This document shows positions 36,510 to 52,489 of a stretch of DNA of 64,000 nucleotides, piece after piece. The stretch spans positions 9,078,529 through 9,142,528 of the forward strand of contig NC_135185.1 of assembly GCF_041146795.1 (NCBI RefSeq), in the 5' to 3' direction. The translations under genes were made by a program, and so were the position numbers. Position 1 is the first letter of the stretch; each line of letters begins with the position of its first letter. Source of the stretch: Maylandia zebra (lineage: Eukaryota > Chordata > Actinopteri > Cichliformes > Cichlidae). The notes under the pieces were generated by a model. That model was not told the DNA's origin, searched no databases, and was given only the letters and a program-made list of their open reading frames with translations.

Positions 36510-37163
36510 TACTTATTTTGCGAGTTGGTTATTAGGCGCTGCTCCAGCCACCCAGAGAACCCCCCGCCGCCTCGCCCTCTCCTCCCTGCAGCGGGCGCTC
36601 CTCGCAACCGGAGGGCACCCTTACTCCCAGCAAAAGGCCGTAAGAACACCGATGGGTGCCATTCCCAAAATTCGCTGGCATGACGTCGGGGCAGCATCAG
36701 TACGAGCAACTTTTTTTGGCCGATGCCCGTGATGCCGCCCTGGGCAAATGCCCATGTGGCCCATAAGAGAAACCGCTACTGCTCCCACCTGACAATAAAG
36801 TGTCTCAGGCAGCGAGCCTCAGCCTGAGCCACGGAGCAGCAGCTGGGACTGAATATTTTATGCCTGATTATTATCTGGATCATGATCAGCGGATTTATCG
36901 GCGCTCTGGATCAATAACTGCTTATGTGCTGCTGCAGTCCCTCCTCCCGCCAGCAGGGGGAATCCTGCTCTCACATCAAACAGCGCAGGAACCCTCAATC
37001 TCTGCGCATGCTCACCGGAAGTAAACAAATCAGCATGGCAGCACGCTGCTTGGAAAGAAGCGATCGGCAGTATTGATGATAAACGTATCGATACAGTTAT
37101 TGTCGCTGCTGAGGGGAGGAGTTGATCATCGATCAACTGATGGTTTAATCAGTCAGCTGCAGG
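36510..37163. other. jmjd7 upstream region with a repeat scrap
   Basis: A GC-rich stretch at 36540-36780 resembles the end of a fish DNA transposon (GCCGCCCTGGGCAAATGCCC). The rest up to 37163 may hold the jmjd7 promoter, but no TATA box or CpG island is obvious. Confidence 0.35.
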
Positions 37164-40551
<3,388 letters not shown>

Positions 40552-40939
40552 CATCACAGCGACAGTGCCACATGGCCAATGAAGTTTTGTTTCTGTGGTG
40601 TTTGCAGGTCAAAGTTGGTCAGAAAATACATTTGACTAAAGCTCCTCTCCTTCATCGTTGGAGTCGTCATCAGCAGCCCAGCCATGGTTTCCCACGATTC
40701 TTTATTCACTTTGAGAATAAAATTTATTGTTCTGTCACTGAAAACTTCATCAATAACGTTCACCTGGCGTGGATTGATTCCACTTCCTGTTAGTGCCTTT
40801 GAACGAGCTGCGGATCAATAAAAATAAAAGTCAAACTTTCTCTTTGTGAATTTAACATTTGAATTACTGACAGTTTCTTTCCCTGAACGGCCGCTGCCTG
40901 CGGAGGTCGAGAAGTTAACGAAGGAAGGACCGACACAGA

Positions 40940-41821
40940 CAGGAAACAATGAAAAAAGCTCTTTATTAAAGCACAGAAAAACGGAGCAGACAAACGACAC
41001 ACTCTAAAACTCTCAATCACCGACTCCACGCTCAAGGCCTCGATTCATCAATGATTATCAATCAGCTGATCGCACAGGAAACAAACACTCAAATGTAAAC
41101 AAACAAGGTGCACAGAGAGGTCGTCGACCCCTGAAGCTCCACCCACTCACCCATCTCTCAGCCTCCATCAGTCAGGTGATCATCAGGAACCTCTGCATCT
41201 CAGAATCAAAAAGATGAAGCTTAATCAATAAGCCAATCAGCTGATCGATCAGTAAGAGGGTCAGATAAACCTGCAGAAAGTTCAGGAAGCCAAATTTTAT
41301 TTTAAACAAGTCAAAACAAGGACCCGCCCACAATTATTCCTGAACAGCTGATTGATCAGCTGGGCCAATCAATCAGACATAATGATGATCAATAAACTTC
41401 TTCTACTGTGATAAAACAAAGTTTCTTTAAAAACTGGCGCATGACCTCAGAGGGAACATTGACCATGCAGCTGTTTTAGGCTCCGCCCCTGAGGGAGGGA
41501 GGTGGAAGAAAAGTTTAGCCATCCTGATTGGTGCAGACGTGGAGGTGTCGGGTGGATTTCCGTCATGGTTACAGACGTCCGACTAATAAAGTTTCATCTG
41601 TTTTAAGAAATATATATTTATAAGTTTCTGACAACAGGAAACGGGACAAGGGGGCGAGACGCGTGATGACCACCTGCTCTGCTCCCACCAGACGCTGCTC
41701 AGACGGACAGCTGCTGAGTCATATTTTTACTTTTCATCGCTTTGATGCTGCTATCAGATAACTCTGTGTGCCCTTATTTTGAAAGTTCAGCTGTTGCTAA
41801 CCAGTTAGACCCACCCCTTCC

Positions 41822-41861
<40 letters not shown>

Positions 41862-42523
41862 AATTATCGGGTCATACATCTCTGCAAAAACATGAAGCAG
41901 TCTACTTAGCTTCTGTTTTCAAATTAAAAGTTGAAGGAAACCCACGGTTAGGACATTTTTTTTCTGTTGGTGATCGTGATCAATAAAGTTCAGGATTTCA
42001 GGCCTTTTGACCAATCAATCCCTCTGAGATGCAAATTGTTTTTGTTATTATTTTGCATTATTTTGGAGGTACGGCTCCTGTTTATAAAAATAAATGAATA
42101 AAGGCTGAATCTGAATAAATATTATCGATAACTCAGCCTCATCAATACGATGATCAGGAACCAGCCAGTGAGGAAGAGTCCTGGCTGAGACTCCTCCTCC
42201 AAACCTGATCACTGATCAGTGAGTGATATCGATCTGCAGATCAGGCTGTGGGGGGGAGGGGTGAGCAGCAGGCGGCGCCGCAAGGCCAGCGCTCCGTCAG
42301 ACGCAGGGAGATGCTCAAACATCTAATCGATCAGCAATCAATAATCAGAATCAGTCACTACGTCTGCCGGAGCACCGATCTTTAACCTAAACATCATCCA
42401 GCTTAAAGTTCCATGGCTTTTTGATTTGTGGGCGTGGTATCCTGCGTGAAAGCGTTCTGATTGGACGCTGCTGACATCACACACAAAGAGCACAAACAGC
42501 CTCTGCCCGGCACACACTCACAA
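40940..42523 (-). other. Probable fbxo34 3' UTR
   Basis: A minus-strand AATAAA at 40962-40967 lies about 1.55 kb past the fbxo34 stop and close to the jmjd7 3' end, so the two genes converge. The interval has no reading frame of note. It holds a long A-run (about 34) at 41827-41860 and many TGATCA/ATCAAT-rich stretches. Confidence 0.5.
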
Positions 42524-44425
42524 TCAGTCGTCATGGTTACTCCTGCGGTAGATGGGCACATTAATGCTGTGGAACGCCGGGACCCAGCGGTTGTCATGGA
42601 GACCCACATTGCAGCCAGGCGTGTCCCTGCGGGCGCCATGGCAGCACATCCAGTACCCTGGGCCATACGGCAACGCCTGGCAGTACGGCTTGTGGTGCCA
42701 GCGGCACAGCGACACATCGCCGCGCCCGTAACGCTTCTTGCACTGCTTGCAGGTATCATCACGGTAACGGGGGTCTGACACCCACAGCGAGTCAGCGGGC
42801 CGCACGCCGTAGTTCTCGATGATGAACTTGAAGTAACTGCAGGCGCACTTGAGCGCGGCAAGGCTCTGCGTCGGCAGCAGTAGGAAGATCTTGACGAGCA
42901 GGTGGTGCGGCAGCGCTGTCAGGTACGGCTGCGGCTCCAGCAGCTGCTGCAGCCGCTGACGCTTCTCAAGGAAGTCCTGCGACGCCGACGCACGCCACAC
43001 CAGAGGCGCCGAGGCAGGGTTGCTAACTACGCCAGCATCCTCAGTTCCGCTCCTCCTAGTCTTCTCTGATTGGCTGTCAGTACTGCAGGGGGAGGGCTTA
43101 AAAGGTTGAAGCACATAGGTGGCTCTGTGGCATGGGGGGTGGTGTGCCGAGTGTGTGGGGGAGGGGGTGGAGTCTTCGCATTTCTCAGGTGTTGGAGACA
43201 AAAACAATAAGCCAGGCACAGGCTCCTCCTCCTCAGAGGGCGGGGCCTTAAGGTGAGTCTCTGTTACAGTGCGCTCCCTCTCCACACCTGCAGCCTCCTC
43301 CGACTTGACCAGCTCACCTGAAAGGGGCGTGGTCAAAGCTGAGGCCGGAAGACAGCCGACTGGTTCCCTGCTCAGACACTGAGCTGCAGGTGATGATGGT
43401 GACGCAGGCTGGCTGGGGGTGGAGCTGTGACCTGTGGCAGCGGCGAGCAGCACACGCCCCGCTGTCCTCCGCAGGCTGTTGCTACGTGACAGGTTGCCCT
43501 CTGCCCGCCGCCTAAGACATTTAGACTCTAGTCTCGCCACCATATCTGACACTCTGATGCTTTCTGGCTCCTCCCCCCTGTGCTCCGAGCCGTCCCTGAG
43601 CTTGGTGGGCGGGGCTCTGGAGAGCATGATAGTGGTGCAGCTCCTCTGGAGAGCGAGCAAAGGTTTGGAGTCCAGCTGCTGCTCACTTACTCTCTGCTCC
43701 AGAAACGCCACCATGTCCACCACTGACACTTTCAGATCCGCCTCCTCTGCTGTCCCCAGTTCGCCACCACACTGCTGACCGGAGTTCGGGCGCTGCGGAG
43801 CAGGTCTGAGGTCACAAGCACTCTGGTCTTGCTGAAGGTTTTGGGTGTTTCCGGACCGGCGGCGCCGTTTGGCGGTACAGTTTTCATCCCAGCTGCCCTT
43901 TGCCTTCACGGCTCGTGACAGCCCCGTCCCAACGCTGTAGTTGGTGCATGGTGCCGGCGCCCTGTCCCTGCTGTTCGCAGCACACTCGCCACCTCCGGCA
44001 CTATCTTCTCGTCCCCTCTCTGAAACAAAGATGGCGATCTTCTCACGGACGTGTCCGGGTTTGATGACGGTCCAGACATCCAGCGGCGTGTCGGCATCCT
44101 CAGCGGCAGTCTGGAACAGTTTGGGCGTGTTGTTCTCGCAGCCTGGCGGCAGCAGTGGGATGTGCTGCAGGGTGGTGCCGGACTGCGTCTTGAGGCAGAG
44201 CGACGTCATGCTGCTTGTGATGGCGTTTGCTGGGCATCGCAGCGTGTTGGCGGAGATTACACTGAATGGGAAGCGGCTGCTGCTGCCATGGTTACCAGTG
44301 TACGTCCTGAGCAGCCCCCCCTGCTGGCTCACAAACAGACTGCTCCGCTGCGTCCCCGTCTGAACGCCGGACGCATCGAGACGCAGCTCTGAACGCACGA
44401 GCTTCGGGTAAGACTTCAGGTGCAT
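42524..44425 (-). CDS. fbxo34: F-box only protein 34
   Basis: Single coding exon of 633 aa (human about 711), with start MHLKSYPKL as in human MHLKPYWKL. A splice acceptor (CCCACAG) lies just upstream, about 44439-44445, so the 5' UTR is spliced. FBXO34 is a substrate-recruiting F-box protein expected to act in an SCF ubiquitin ligase with SKP1; its substrates are little known. The N-terminal two thirds are low-complexity and Ser/Pro-rich with conserved islands (PLDVWTVIKPGHVREKIAIF, VVDMVAFLEQR, RVSDMVARLESKCL). The F-box is at about residues 500-540 (LTALPHHLLVKIFLLLPTQ). The Cys-rich C-terminus (DTCKQCKKRY, SLCRWHHKPYCQALPYGPGY, WMCC) is the hallmark shared with FBXO46. The upstream in-frame MGFNHVTS start lies in the intron and was rejected. 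Confidence 0.96.
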   Translation of the reverse strand: MHLKSYPKLVRSELRLDASGVQTGTQRSSLFVSQQGGLLRTYTGNHGSSSRFPFSVISANTLRCPANAITSSMTSLCLKTQSGTTLQHIPLLPPGCENNTPKLFQTAAEDADTPLDVWTVIKPGHVREKIAIFVSERGREDSAGGGECAANSRDRAPAPCTNYSVGTGLSRAVKAKGSWDENCTAKRRRRSGNTQNLQQDQSACDLRPAPQRPNSGQQCGGELGTAEEADLKVSVVDMVAFLEQRVSEQQLDSKPLLALQRSCTTIMLSRAPPTKLRDGSEHRGEEPESIRVSDMVARLESKCLRRRAEGNLSRSNSLRRTAGRVLLAAATGHSSTPSQPASPSSPAAQCLSREPVGCLPASALTTPLSGELVKSEEAAGVERERTVTETHLKAPPSEEEEPVPGLLFLSPTPEKCEDSTPSPTHSAHHPPCHRATYVLQPFKPSPCSTDSQSEKTRRSGTEDAGVVSNPASAPLVWRASASQDFLEKRQRLQQLLEPQPYLTALPHHLLVKIFLLLPTQSLAALKCACSYFKFIIENYGVRPADSLWVSDPRYRDDTCKQCKKRYGRGDVSLCRWHHKPYCQALPYGPGYWMCCHGARRDTPGCNVGLHDNRWVPAFHSINVPIYRRSNHDD

Positions 44426-44445
44426 GAAGGTCCTGTGGGGAGACA

Positions 44446-46041
44446 GAGAGGTCACATGATTAAAACCCAACCGAGATATTGACTTATCAAAATAAAAGAC
44501 CCCAGGAAATTATCGACATGTTTGGCATTCAGATTTTCAAAATAAAAGTCAGATAGAGGTGTTTCCTGTGGGTGCGTCTCAGATCAGAGCAGGTCAGACT
44601 CTCTCCGAGGTGATTCTGAGATATTTCATCACCCGATCGTGGTGTAAACATTTCAACACGAGATCACGTCAGAGCTGATCTGAGGTCAGGCTTCCTCTCC
44701 TCCTCATGAAGAACGCCTTATTAGTCCGAGGGAGGGCCACACTGGTTTTACTGGAACACTTTACCTCTGCTCGTAAAACTGGGATGTGGAGGAGGCCCAT
44801 GGACTTCCTGTTACTCAGGTGAAGGCGGCACCTTTTTGCCTCAGTAATGAACAAACTCATGTGTGTTTATGGTCAGCGCCCTGACAGACTGCAGCTCCTC
44901 TCGCGTCCACCGGGGGCTGCTGTAACTCTCCTCCTTCAAGCGAATAAGAAAAGCTTGTTGCTTATGTTTGGTGGTGGGGGACAGCTGATATGAAAGGGGG
45001 GGGGGGGGGGGGGGGGGGGGAGTCAGTTGCAGAGACCAAAAACACACATGTTCAGCTCCCTTTGATGTGCACACTGCCTCACTGTGGGCGTCACAGGAAC
45101 TGCAGGTTTAAACCGGATAATTTGGATTTGTTTGTTCTTCGTTCTTCACTTGCCCTCCTCATGTTTCTTGACCACATGTACCGAGCATGTGCAGAAACGC
45201 ATGTTTTTAACGTTTTGGGTGGTGGATGCCATCATGACGAAGGCTCGGTGAAGCAGCATTACCTCAGCGCTCGGCTGGGCCCGAGCCCGCAGACACGCCC
45301 GCACAGATGTGGAGGAAACCACGACAGCTTCATGCTCTCGGCTATCAGTCGCATGGACTCGCATGTGTGTGACGTGTTCAGGACACTGATTATGTTAATG
45401 ATCGGTTATTGATTGGAGAGGACAAAACGATCTGTGCGCTCAGACACAGACAGAGTGAGAAACTTTGACTCTAATTTTGTCTGAATGTGTTTAATGAGTC
45501 ATTTTACTTCACAGGGACTTTTTTTTTTTAACCTCCTAGGACCTGCGTCCACATATGTGGACATCACATTTTGGGTTATTTAGACTAAAATACTCAATTT
45601 TGCTCTACAAGGGCCTGATATCCACTTACAAGGACATTATACTGCCACTGTTCTATCAACATTTTAAACGAATATCCTCATATGTGCCTCTGATTTTTCT
45701 TAGAAACAAAAATCAGGTTAAAAAAAAACAAAAAACAAACAAACCTTGTAATTCTTTGTTTTTACATTTATCGGGTCCCAATGAGCCCAAATATCAAAAA
45801 GAAATTAAAAATTAATTAATTAAATTTTAAAGTTAATTTAATGAGGATTTTTTTCTTTTTCAGTGATTTTATTCTGTTCATTTCATTTTTTGTGTTTATT
45901 GAACATTCGGGATAAATAAAGTCAATCTCACCCGGCGCTGATCATTACTTGTTTTCAGTGAAGCCATGTCACCTGGCCAACAGTCACATGACCGGCAGAG
46001 TTCCCTGTCACGCCTGCGTCTCAGCCGTTCAGGGTGAGACA
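44446..46041. other. fbxo34 intron, proximal part
   Basis: It contains a long G-run (about 44996-45020) and A/T-rich sequence with AATAAA-like motifs. I see no exon and no clear transposon. Confidence 0.45.
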
Positions 46042-47078
46042 CAGGGTTTTAATAGTTTTGCAATTTTAATTAGTTTTTATTTTGATTTAGTTTTGACTTC
46101 AGATTTTCAATTTTATATCAGTTTTAACCAATTGTTTGCTAGTTTAGTTTTTATTTTTTGAAAATCCTTAATTTCAGTTTAGTTTTGATTAGTTTCAGTT
46201 ATAGTTTTAGTTGTTTGCAATAATTAAGTGTAACAAAATCCCAGTTTCATCATATCAGTCATTCTCTTCTGCTTATCCTTGGGTATGTTGCTATTCCAGC
46301 TACCATACCCTGCACCCTGCACAGGTCGCCTGTCTGTCGCAGGGCTAACACGCAGAGACAGACAACTCACATTCCCACCTATGGGTTCTTTAAATAAATA
46401 AATAAATAAATACATAAAGGCAGATGAACAACCATTGATACCAGGCAACTATAAAATGTATATCTTGGCCCCAATGAGACTATTAACTCTTGCAGCACCG
46501 GGTGTTCGTAATTTTGGTTCAAGTGAATTGATAAACTTTTTGAAGGCAATTGACTCACATAGTTATGTAGATATCCCCGTCCTGTTGTCTCGGGATGCAT
46601 CACGCTGCCTTGCCTGGGGTTAGCTTCTGTTTTCTGGGGATGAGGGTTGAGTGTGCTCCCTTACCTTCTCAAGGTAAGCTAGGTTAGTCTTCTTGTGTGA
46701 GCTTTTCAAGTGCACTTTAAGGTTTGTGGGATTTTTCCCTTTAGAAATGTCCCTCATAATTTGTCTCTTTCCACTACAAGACACTTGCTTTATCCAAAAC
46801 ACAGTCATACTCAAAGTAATCCCAAATTGGACTCTGGCGCTTTCTCCTGACTTTTCCTGACACGATTCTGCACGTGGACAGAGCAGCAACACAGAAACAC
46901 TGGAAACTAAACTTCATTTTCACCCTTGACTATTGTAGGACACGCACACATCAATGAAAACTAAACACATTTTTGCTATAAATTCAGTTCATTTTAGTTA
47001 GTTTTCCTTTTTTTGTTTTTATTTCCGTTAACGAAAATGTTTTTTCACTTCTAGTTTTCGTTAACGATAATAACCTTG
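46042..47078 (-). mobile_element. hAT element with BED-finger fragment
   Basis: The ends are CAGGGTTTTAATAG and the near inverse GATAATAACCTTG. Subterminal GTTAACGAAAA/TTTTAGTT blocks are present, and the 8-bp flanks GTGAGACA/GTGAGACT match at 7 of 8 positions (46034-46041 and 47079-47086). The minus frame at 46620-46892 contains GKNPTNLKVHLKSSHKK, a BED zinc finger typical of the N-terminus of hAT transposases. The rest of the transposase is missing. A reverse SINE body lies at about 46255-46380. Confidence 0.7.
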
Positions 47079-47089
47079 GTGAGACTAGA

Positions 47090-49030
47090 CAGATTAAAGG
47101 AGCGCCATCAGGTTTACAGCTGTGAGTGAAGGAGGACCTTCCTGCTCCCCGACGGCCGTGTCAGGTTCTTTCTGGGAGAACATAGTCTTCCTCGGGCTCA
47201 GCTGAGGGAACACCGAGGTGTTCCCAGGCCAGCTGAGAGACATTATGTGTCCAACGCGTCCTCCCAGTAGGACATGTCTGAACCCCTCAGCTGGACTCAT
47301 CTCTGAACTGAACCCGCACAGGTGACGAGACAACGCCCGCATTCATGAATTTAAAGCAGGATTTTAATACTGCAGCAGCAGCATCGCCGTAAGAACAGCT
47401 TTCCCAGCAGATAAAAGCTGTTTTAAAGCCCATTATGAATAAAGTTGGCTTGGATAAACCCTGCAAATACCAGCCGGGCCGTGCAGACAGCTCCGTGTGA
47501 AGTGTCCCGCGTGCACAGAGCTTATACAACCTTGTGAAGCTTACAGAGGCAGGACGCACTCAGAGCTCTGGGTTTGCAGGATGACCTCAGTGATGATGTA
47601 ACCCGTGAAAAAGGTGTGTTTGTACGAACACATCACAGTTACACAACCGTGCTCAGAAACAAAAAGCCCGTTTGAACACAGTAGCAGTGAAGTCGGCTCT
47701 CATCCAATCAGATGCGGATCCACAGCGAGACGAGCTAAGGTTTCTGAGCGAGAGGAGTTTGGTTTCCAGGCCGTCGGCACTGCGCCTGAGAACAATTAGG
47801 ATTACACAAACCGCAGCAGGGCGGCCAATCAGAGCCAGGTATAAAACACACTGGGAGCACACGGAGGTCAGAGGTCACACGCATGCAGCGAGGGATGAGG
47901 CACAGCTGTGTCATCAGCAGCGTTTCTGAGGTATTCATGTCCTGGTCAGCTCTTTAGATTCAAAACAGCCGCCCAGTGGTGTTTCAAGATGGCTGCCGAG
48001 GTGGTGATGTGAACAAACTGATCCAGAATCAGAACCCGGAGCTCTGATCTGTCGCACAGCATCTTGGGAGTTGTATTCATGTGTTTCTCTGCATCACTTT
48101 TACACAATGCTAACTGTGTTTACCTCCACTCTGTGTGCTGATTGGCCGGTGGTGGTGCTGGGGGGCGTGGTACTGGTTTGAGTGACAGCTCCGCTGATCC
48201 TTCAGCTTCACATTTCTCAGACGTTCGCCTTGACTCCTCCCACACAGGAAGCTAAACCAGGCGCTGTTTCTCCTGCGCCAAGGTCTCCAAAGGAGTCAGG
48301 ATGTGACCGCACACACACACACACCCTGCAGGAAAAAACAAGCACACACCAACACATCAGTGACTCACACACACACACACACACCTGAGGTCACGGCCCA
48401 GGTGTATAATCCTCACACCGTAAGCAGCTTCATAATCATCAATATCTTCAAAATGAAATGAAAACATGTTCTACAACAGCTGGATCAGACATGCAGACTC
48501 AGACTGGGAGGACTGGGAGTGAACCAGCAGGGCCAGAAGTCAGTTTACGACACGCGGAGCAGCAGCGAGCTCACAGCCTGCAGGAAAAGCTCACCGTTCA
48601 TCAGACAAACCTGCAGCTTGCGTCTATAGTGAGACACCAGCTCATGATACCTGACAGCCAATCAGCTGCCAGCTCTGTCCTCTCTGTCTATATAAGGAGC
48701 CGGTCACAGTGTGTTCAGTACACACACAGGCGCACAAACACAAGAGTGCGCACTGGTGTGCGTTTGTGCTGTTGAAGCAGGAAACTGTAAATATTTCAAA
48801 ATAAAAGCTGACAGTTTAGTGACCAGCCGTTTCTCCTCACAGCTTCATAGCTGATTAATTCCCGCCACGTCTCCCAGCTGAGACGATCTGCAGGTGCTTC
48901 CTGCTCCCACAACAGGAAGAGTTCAGGAGAAACCTGAATGACATGGACCTGCTCACCTGCACAGGTGTGACAGGACTGCAGGTGTCCTGTAGCCTCACGT
49001 TTTCACCCCTTTCTGCTCAACACGTAAAAA
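47090..49030. other. fbxo34 intron, middle part
   Basis: No exon is recognised. Short (CA)n runs lie at about 48311-48325 and 48366-48385. A TATA-like TCTATATAAGGAGCCGG on the plus strand near 48688-48704 resembles a core promoter, but no gene follows it that I can identify. Confidence 0.4.
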
Positions 49031-49033
49031 AAG

Positions 49034-49255
49034 GACGGCAGGGATAGCTCAGTAGGTAGAGTGGGGGGCCCATGATCGGAAGGTGGGGGGTTTGATTCCC
49101 CTGAAGAGCTACCCTGAGGCATCCCTGAGCGAGGTACCATCTCTACACACTGCTCCCTGGGCGCCCAATGGCTGCCCACTGCTTCACTGAGTGAATGGGC
49201 TAAATGCAGAGAGGAATTTCCCCACGGGGATTAATAAAGTACACTTTGTTCTTTT
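49034..49255 (+). repeat. tRNA-headed SINE, second family
   Basis: The head is CAGGGATAGCTCAGTAGGTA with a B-box-like GGTTTGATTCCCC. The tail is GGAATTTCCCCACGGGGATT followed by AATAAAGT. The 3' tail resembles Rex1 LINE tails, so this family may use that machinery. Confidence 0.7.
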
Positions 49256-50389
49256 TCTTTCTTGACTCTGTTCCTTCAAGCGTCAAAGATTATGATAAGA
49301 AATGATTACCGATCAGCTGATTGATTAACCACACACACACCGAGGAGCCCGAGCGGGGGATGGAGTGGAGGCATTTCCCTCCTCCCTCTCCTGAAACCAC
49401 CTCCTGCTGCTGGATCTGCAGCTTCCTTCTCTTTTGTTTGACGTGAACCAGTCAGAGACATCCTGATCAGGATCAATACACAAGCCGAGTCAGTCTAAAC
49501 AGGGATCATTTCAAAGCTTTGTTAATGCTAATGAGCCAGATGCTGACTCTGATTAAAGAACAGACAGCGAGCTTATGCTGGAGCACTGCAGGCCTCATTA
49601 TTTACTGTGTTAACAGGAGATTATTGATTGTTTGGGGATTTTACGATGATACTGAAGTTTTTATATTCCACCTTCCCCTGATGGAACACTGATCCAGCAG
49701 CCTGAGGCCGTCAGGTCTGATCTGACACGGGCGAAAGTAAAGATAAACAAACACCAACATCTGCCTATGGTTTCATCTCTAAGACATGCTGCCGTCCACC
49801 GAGTGGCGTTCTAACTGTGTCCCAGCCTGTCCGACGCCTGTTCCCTTCAGGGTGAGCAGGAGCACTCAAGCACGTGACCTCATTTACATTTGTAACATTC
49901 ATGATAATAATCTGTATGACATCTCCACAAAAAGTTGATTAGAATCCAAATAAATTGTTTCACACTGAAGATCTGTAACTCTGCAGTGTCCTGAGCCTTC
50001 AAATTAAAAGCTTCTTTAGATCAGTGATTAATCATTAGCATCTTTAGTGCTGAGTCACTGATCAGGAGCCTAAAACATTCTGTACAAATGACAGAGGTCT
50101 GTGTTTCAGGCCACTGATTCTTCTATTTACTTAACCAGGAAACCCCTGAGACTAAAGTCCATTTACAGCCAAGAAAGCACCACATTAACAGGTTATATGA
50201 GTGGTCAGGTTTAACACAAGCAGAGGAGGGAGCTGCTGAGGAACAAGGTCCTGATGGCTTCTCCAGCAGAGGCTCAAAGTCCTGTGAAGACCCCGAGGAT
50301 CCTGAAGAGGAGCGAGTATCACAAAAACTGTGTTCACTCACATGCTGTGATCTCCACGGGCTGAAGACAGAGACACCAGCTGATAACGT

Positions 50390-50440
<51 letters not shown>

Positions 50441-50560
50441 GTTTGTGGGCTCTGACTCATCTCAGGGTGTGACAGAGTTTAGAGGAATGTGTGTTTCTAA
50501 AGTGATTTTATAATCATCATGAGGACATTAGACCCTGTGGGAGCTCAGTCTCAGATCAGA
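49256..50560. other. fbxo34 intron, distal part, with (CA)n
   Basis: A (CA)n microsatellite of about 44 bp lies at 50393-50436. The long frame across it on the minus strand is an artefact. I see nothing else. Confidence 0.5.
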
Positions 50561-51330
50561 CCGGGGCAGACTCGGGCCAAACCGACCGCCAGCTGCTGAG
50601 TCTGCACTCCGAGGCTAACAGCTAGCAGCTAACAGCCTGTAAACTTCCCACCCTCCTGGGCCTCCGCCCTGCTAACGGCGAACATTAATCGGTAACCCAG
50701 CTGGGAGCGGCTTGGAGCTCCGCCACACCCGCAGCCACACTCGGTAAACAAAGTGTCCTGCACAAGTGCGCTGTTTACAAACAAACAACCGAGCTACACG
50801 AAAACAAACTTCGCTGCCGCAGCGCTAGTTAGCATGCTACTAGCTGCAGCCGCTCGCTCTCATTAAACACCTGGCTAACTAGCTAGCGTCTGCAGCTAAC
50901 TAGCGGGGAGCAGAGGAGGACGGAGCGGCACGTCGATACTCCAGAGGACACGGAGGAAGTTTGAGGAGACGCTGCGGGTGGAGATCGGATCGTTTCCACC
51001 CCCACACCGACACCCAGCAGCGGCCCCGAGCCGCGGACTCTCGGAGAGGAGAGGCCGCGGGTCGCACTGACCTGAAGGAGGAAGCTGAGTCCGTCCACTG
51101 GGGAGCTCCGCTGGCAGCGACCGCAGACGGTGCAGTCCTCCGGTCCGGGGTGTCCTGACTGTCCGTAGCCCAGCTGCTGTCGGTGTCTTCGCTTCGCCGG
51201 TGCGTGGACCCACTTTTAAACTGTTTAACGCTTAAACGCAGCACGGAGGTGCGCGCTCCTCACCTAACTACATAGTAAAGCTCCCGATCGAGCACGCGCA
51301 CGTCAACCTGCGGCTGTGCGTAATGACGTA
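50560..51330 (-). promoter_or_regulatory. CpG-rich probable fbxo34 promoter and first exon
   Basis: CpG density and GC content rise sharply against the surroundings, especially at 50880-51260. fbxo34 needs a spliced 5' UTR exon, and this is the nearest island upstream in its orientation. A donor inside the island cannot be fixed by eye. Repeated GCTAGC/AGCTAAC motifs lie at 50610-50890. Confidence 0.5.
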
Positions 51331-51399
51331 GCAGTCCTAGCCTGAGCATCAACAACATGTAGGTTCGGTTTTGGCGACACCCAGAGGGCCGACACGCTT

Positions 51400-51545
51400 C
51401 ATCAGTATGGACGATGATGGCTCAACGGCACGAAGGCAAGAAGGTCCCGGGTTTGAATCCGAGCAGGGTTCCAGGTCTGTGCTAAGCACCTCACAAGAAC
51501 GGACTTTACACTTTACGTGTTGAGACTGAAAAGCCACGGAGTTCA
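51400..51545 (+). repeat. SINE tRNA-head fragment
   Basis: GGCACGAAGGCAAGAAGGTC followed by CCGGGTTTGAATCCGAG matches the head of the AFC/TILA-like SINE family whose body lies at 18505-18725. Confidence 0.5.
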
Positions 51546-52092
51546 CCCGAAATAACCCAAAAGACTAAAGGTGTACATCCACAGAGACAGCAGGTCAGCT
51601 GATCACAGCCTGCACACCAACACAATCCTCTGCAGCTCTCAGTAGAAATGATCGTTAGTTTGATTGTTTTCCCCACACGGAATCATTACACTGATCTTCG
51701 GGTTCCCCACCCACTGACTCCACAGTCCACTGTGCACAGTCTGTTTAGGTGTGGAGGGAAGTCACACTGTGTAATCTTGACAACAGAAACTCGTTATTTT
51801 TTAATTCTCTGTCAGTGCGGGTTCCTACATAACAGATTCAAACTGAGTTCATACAGAATTACATTGGATTAATATTTGCATTTTCATGTACTAATTTTGT
51901 TTCATACAGCACGAGGTTCAGTTTCCTTTGTAACTGTAGACTTGTCCTTCAAGGAGCTACTTGTTACTTTCCTATGCTGAGTATACTTCAGAGCAGTACT
52001 TTTTCACTTTTACTTCAGTGAAAAAGTTGCTTCAGTACTTCAACTTTTACTGGAGTATTTTTAATCAGAATGTCTTTATTGTCATTGCTGCA

Positions 52093-52265
52093 GGTACGAG
52101 AGCAATCGTGGCTCAAAGAGTTTGCAGTTCGTCTTGTAACCTGAAGGTTGCCGGTTCGAGCCATGACTCGGACAGTCTCGCTGGTTGTGTCCTTGGACAA
52201 GACACTTCACCTACCGCCTGCTTTGAGGGCCCCGAAAGCGCTATATAAATGCAATCCCTTATTAT
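52093..52265 (+). repeat. SINE with internal deletion
   Basis: It has the same head and tail as 16653-16965 (ATCGTGGCTCAAAGAG, GGTTGCCGGTTCGAG, GCGCTATATAAATGCAATCC) but lacks the central part after CACCTACCGCCTGCT. Confidence 0.75.
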
Positions 52266-52489
52266 TATTAAAAGCGGTTTCCAATCAGTGCATCATCCAT
52301 AAAAACATTTTAAAAAATCTTTATGTATTAGAAGTAAAGAGAGTCTGTACTTTTGCCACCTCTGTGAATGACTCAGGTAAACTCTTCCTCAGAGTTACTG
52401 GCTGTGCTGACACGCTAACTTTAAAGTAATTCTATATTTTTTCGAGTGTATGTAGGAGAACTAGGGACACATTTGTTCCTGAATGTAGC

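Noticed and set aside
44426-44470. Upstream in-frame start of fbxo34 (MGFNHVTSL...)
   Set aside because: A splice acceptor lies between it and MHLKSYPKL, and the human protein starts at the equivalent of MHLK.
50123-50431. 102-codon minus-strand frame with a Cys-Val repeat start
   Set aside because: The start is the (CA)n microsatellite translated, and the rest has no family resemblance.
50900-51244. 114-codon minus-strand frame in the CpG island
   Set aside because: GC-rich sequence leaves all frames open. It is more likely the fbxo34 5' UTR and promoter than a protein.
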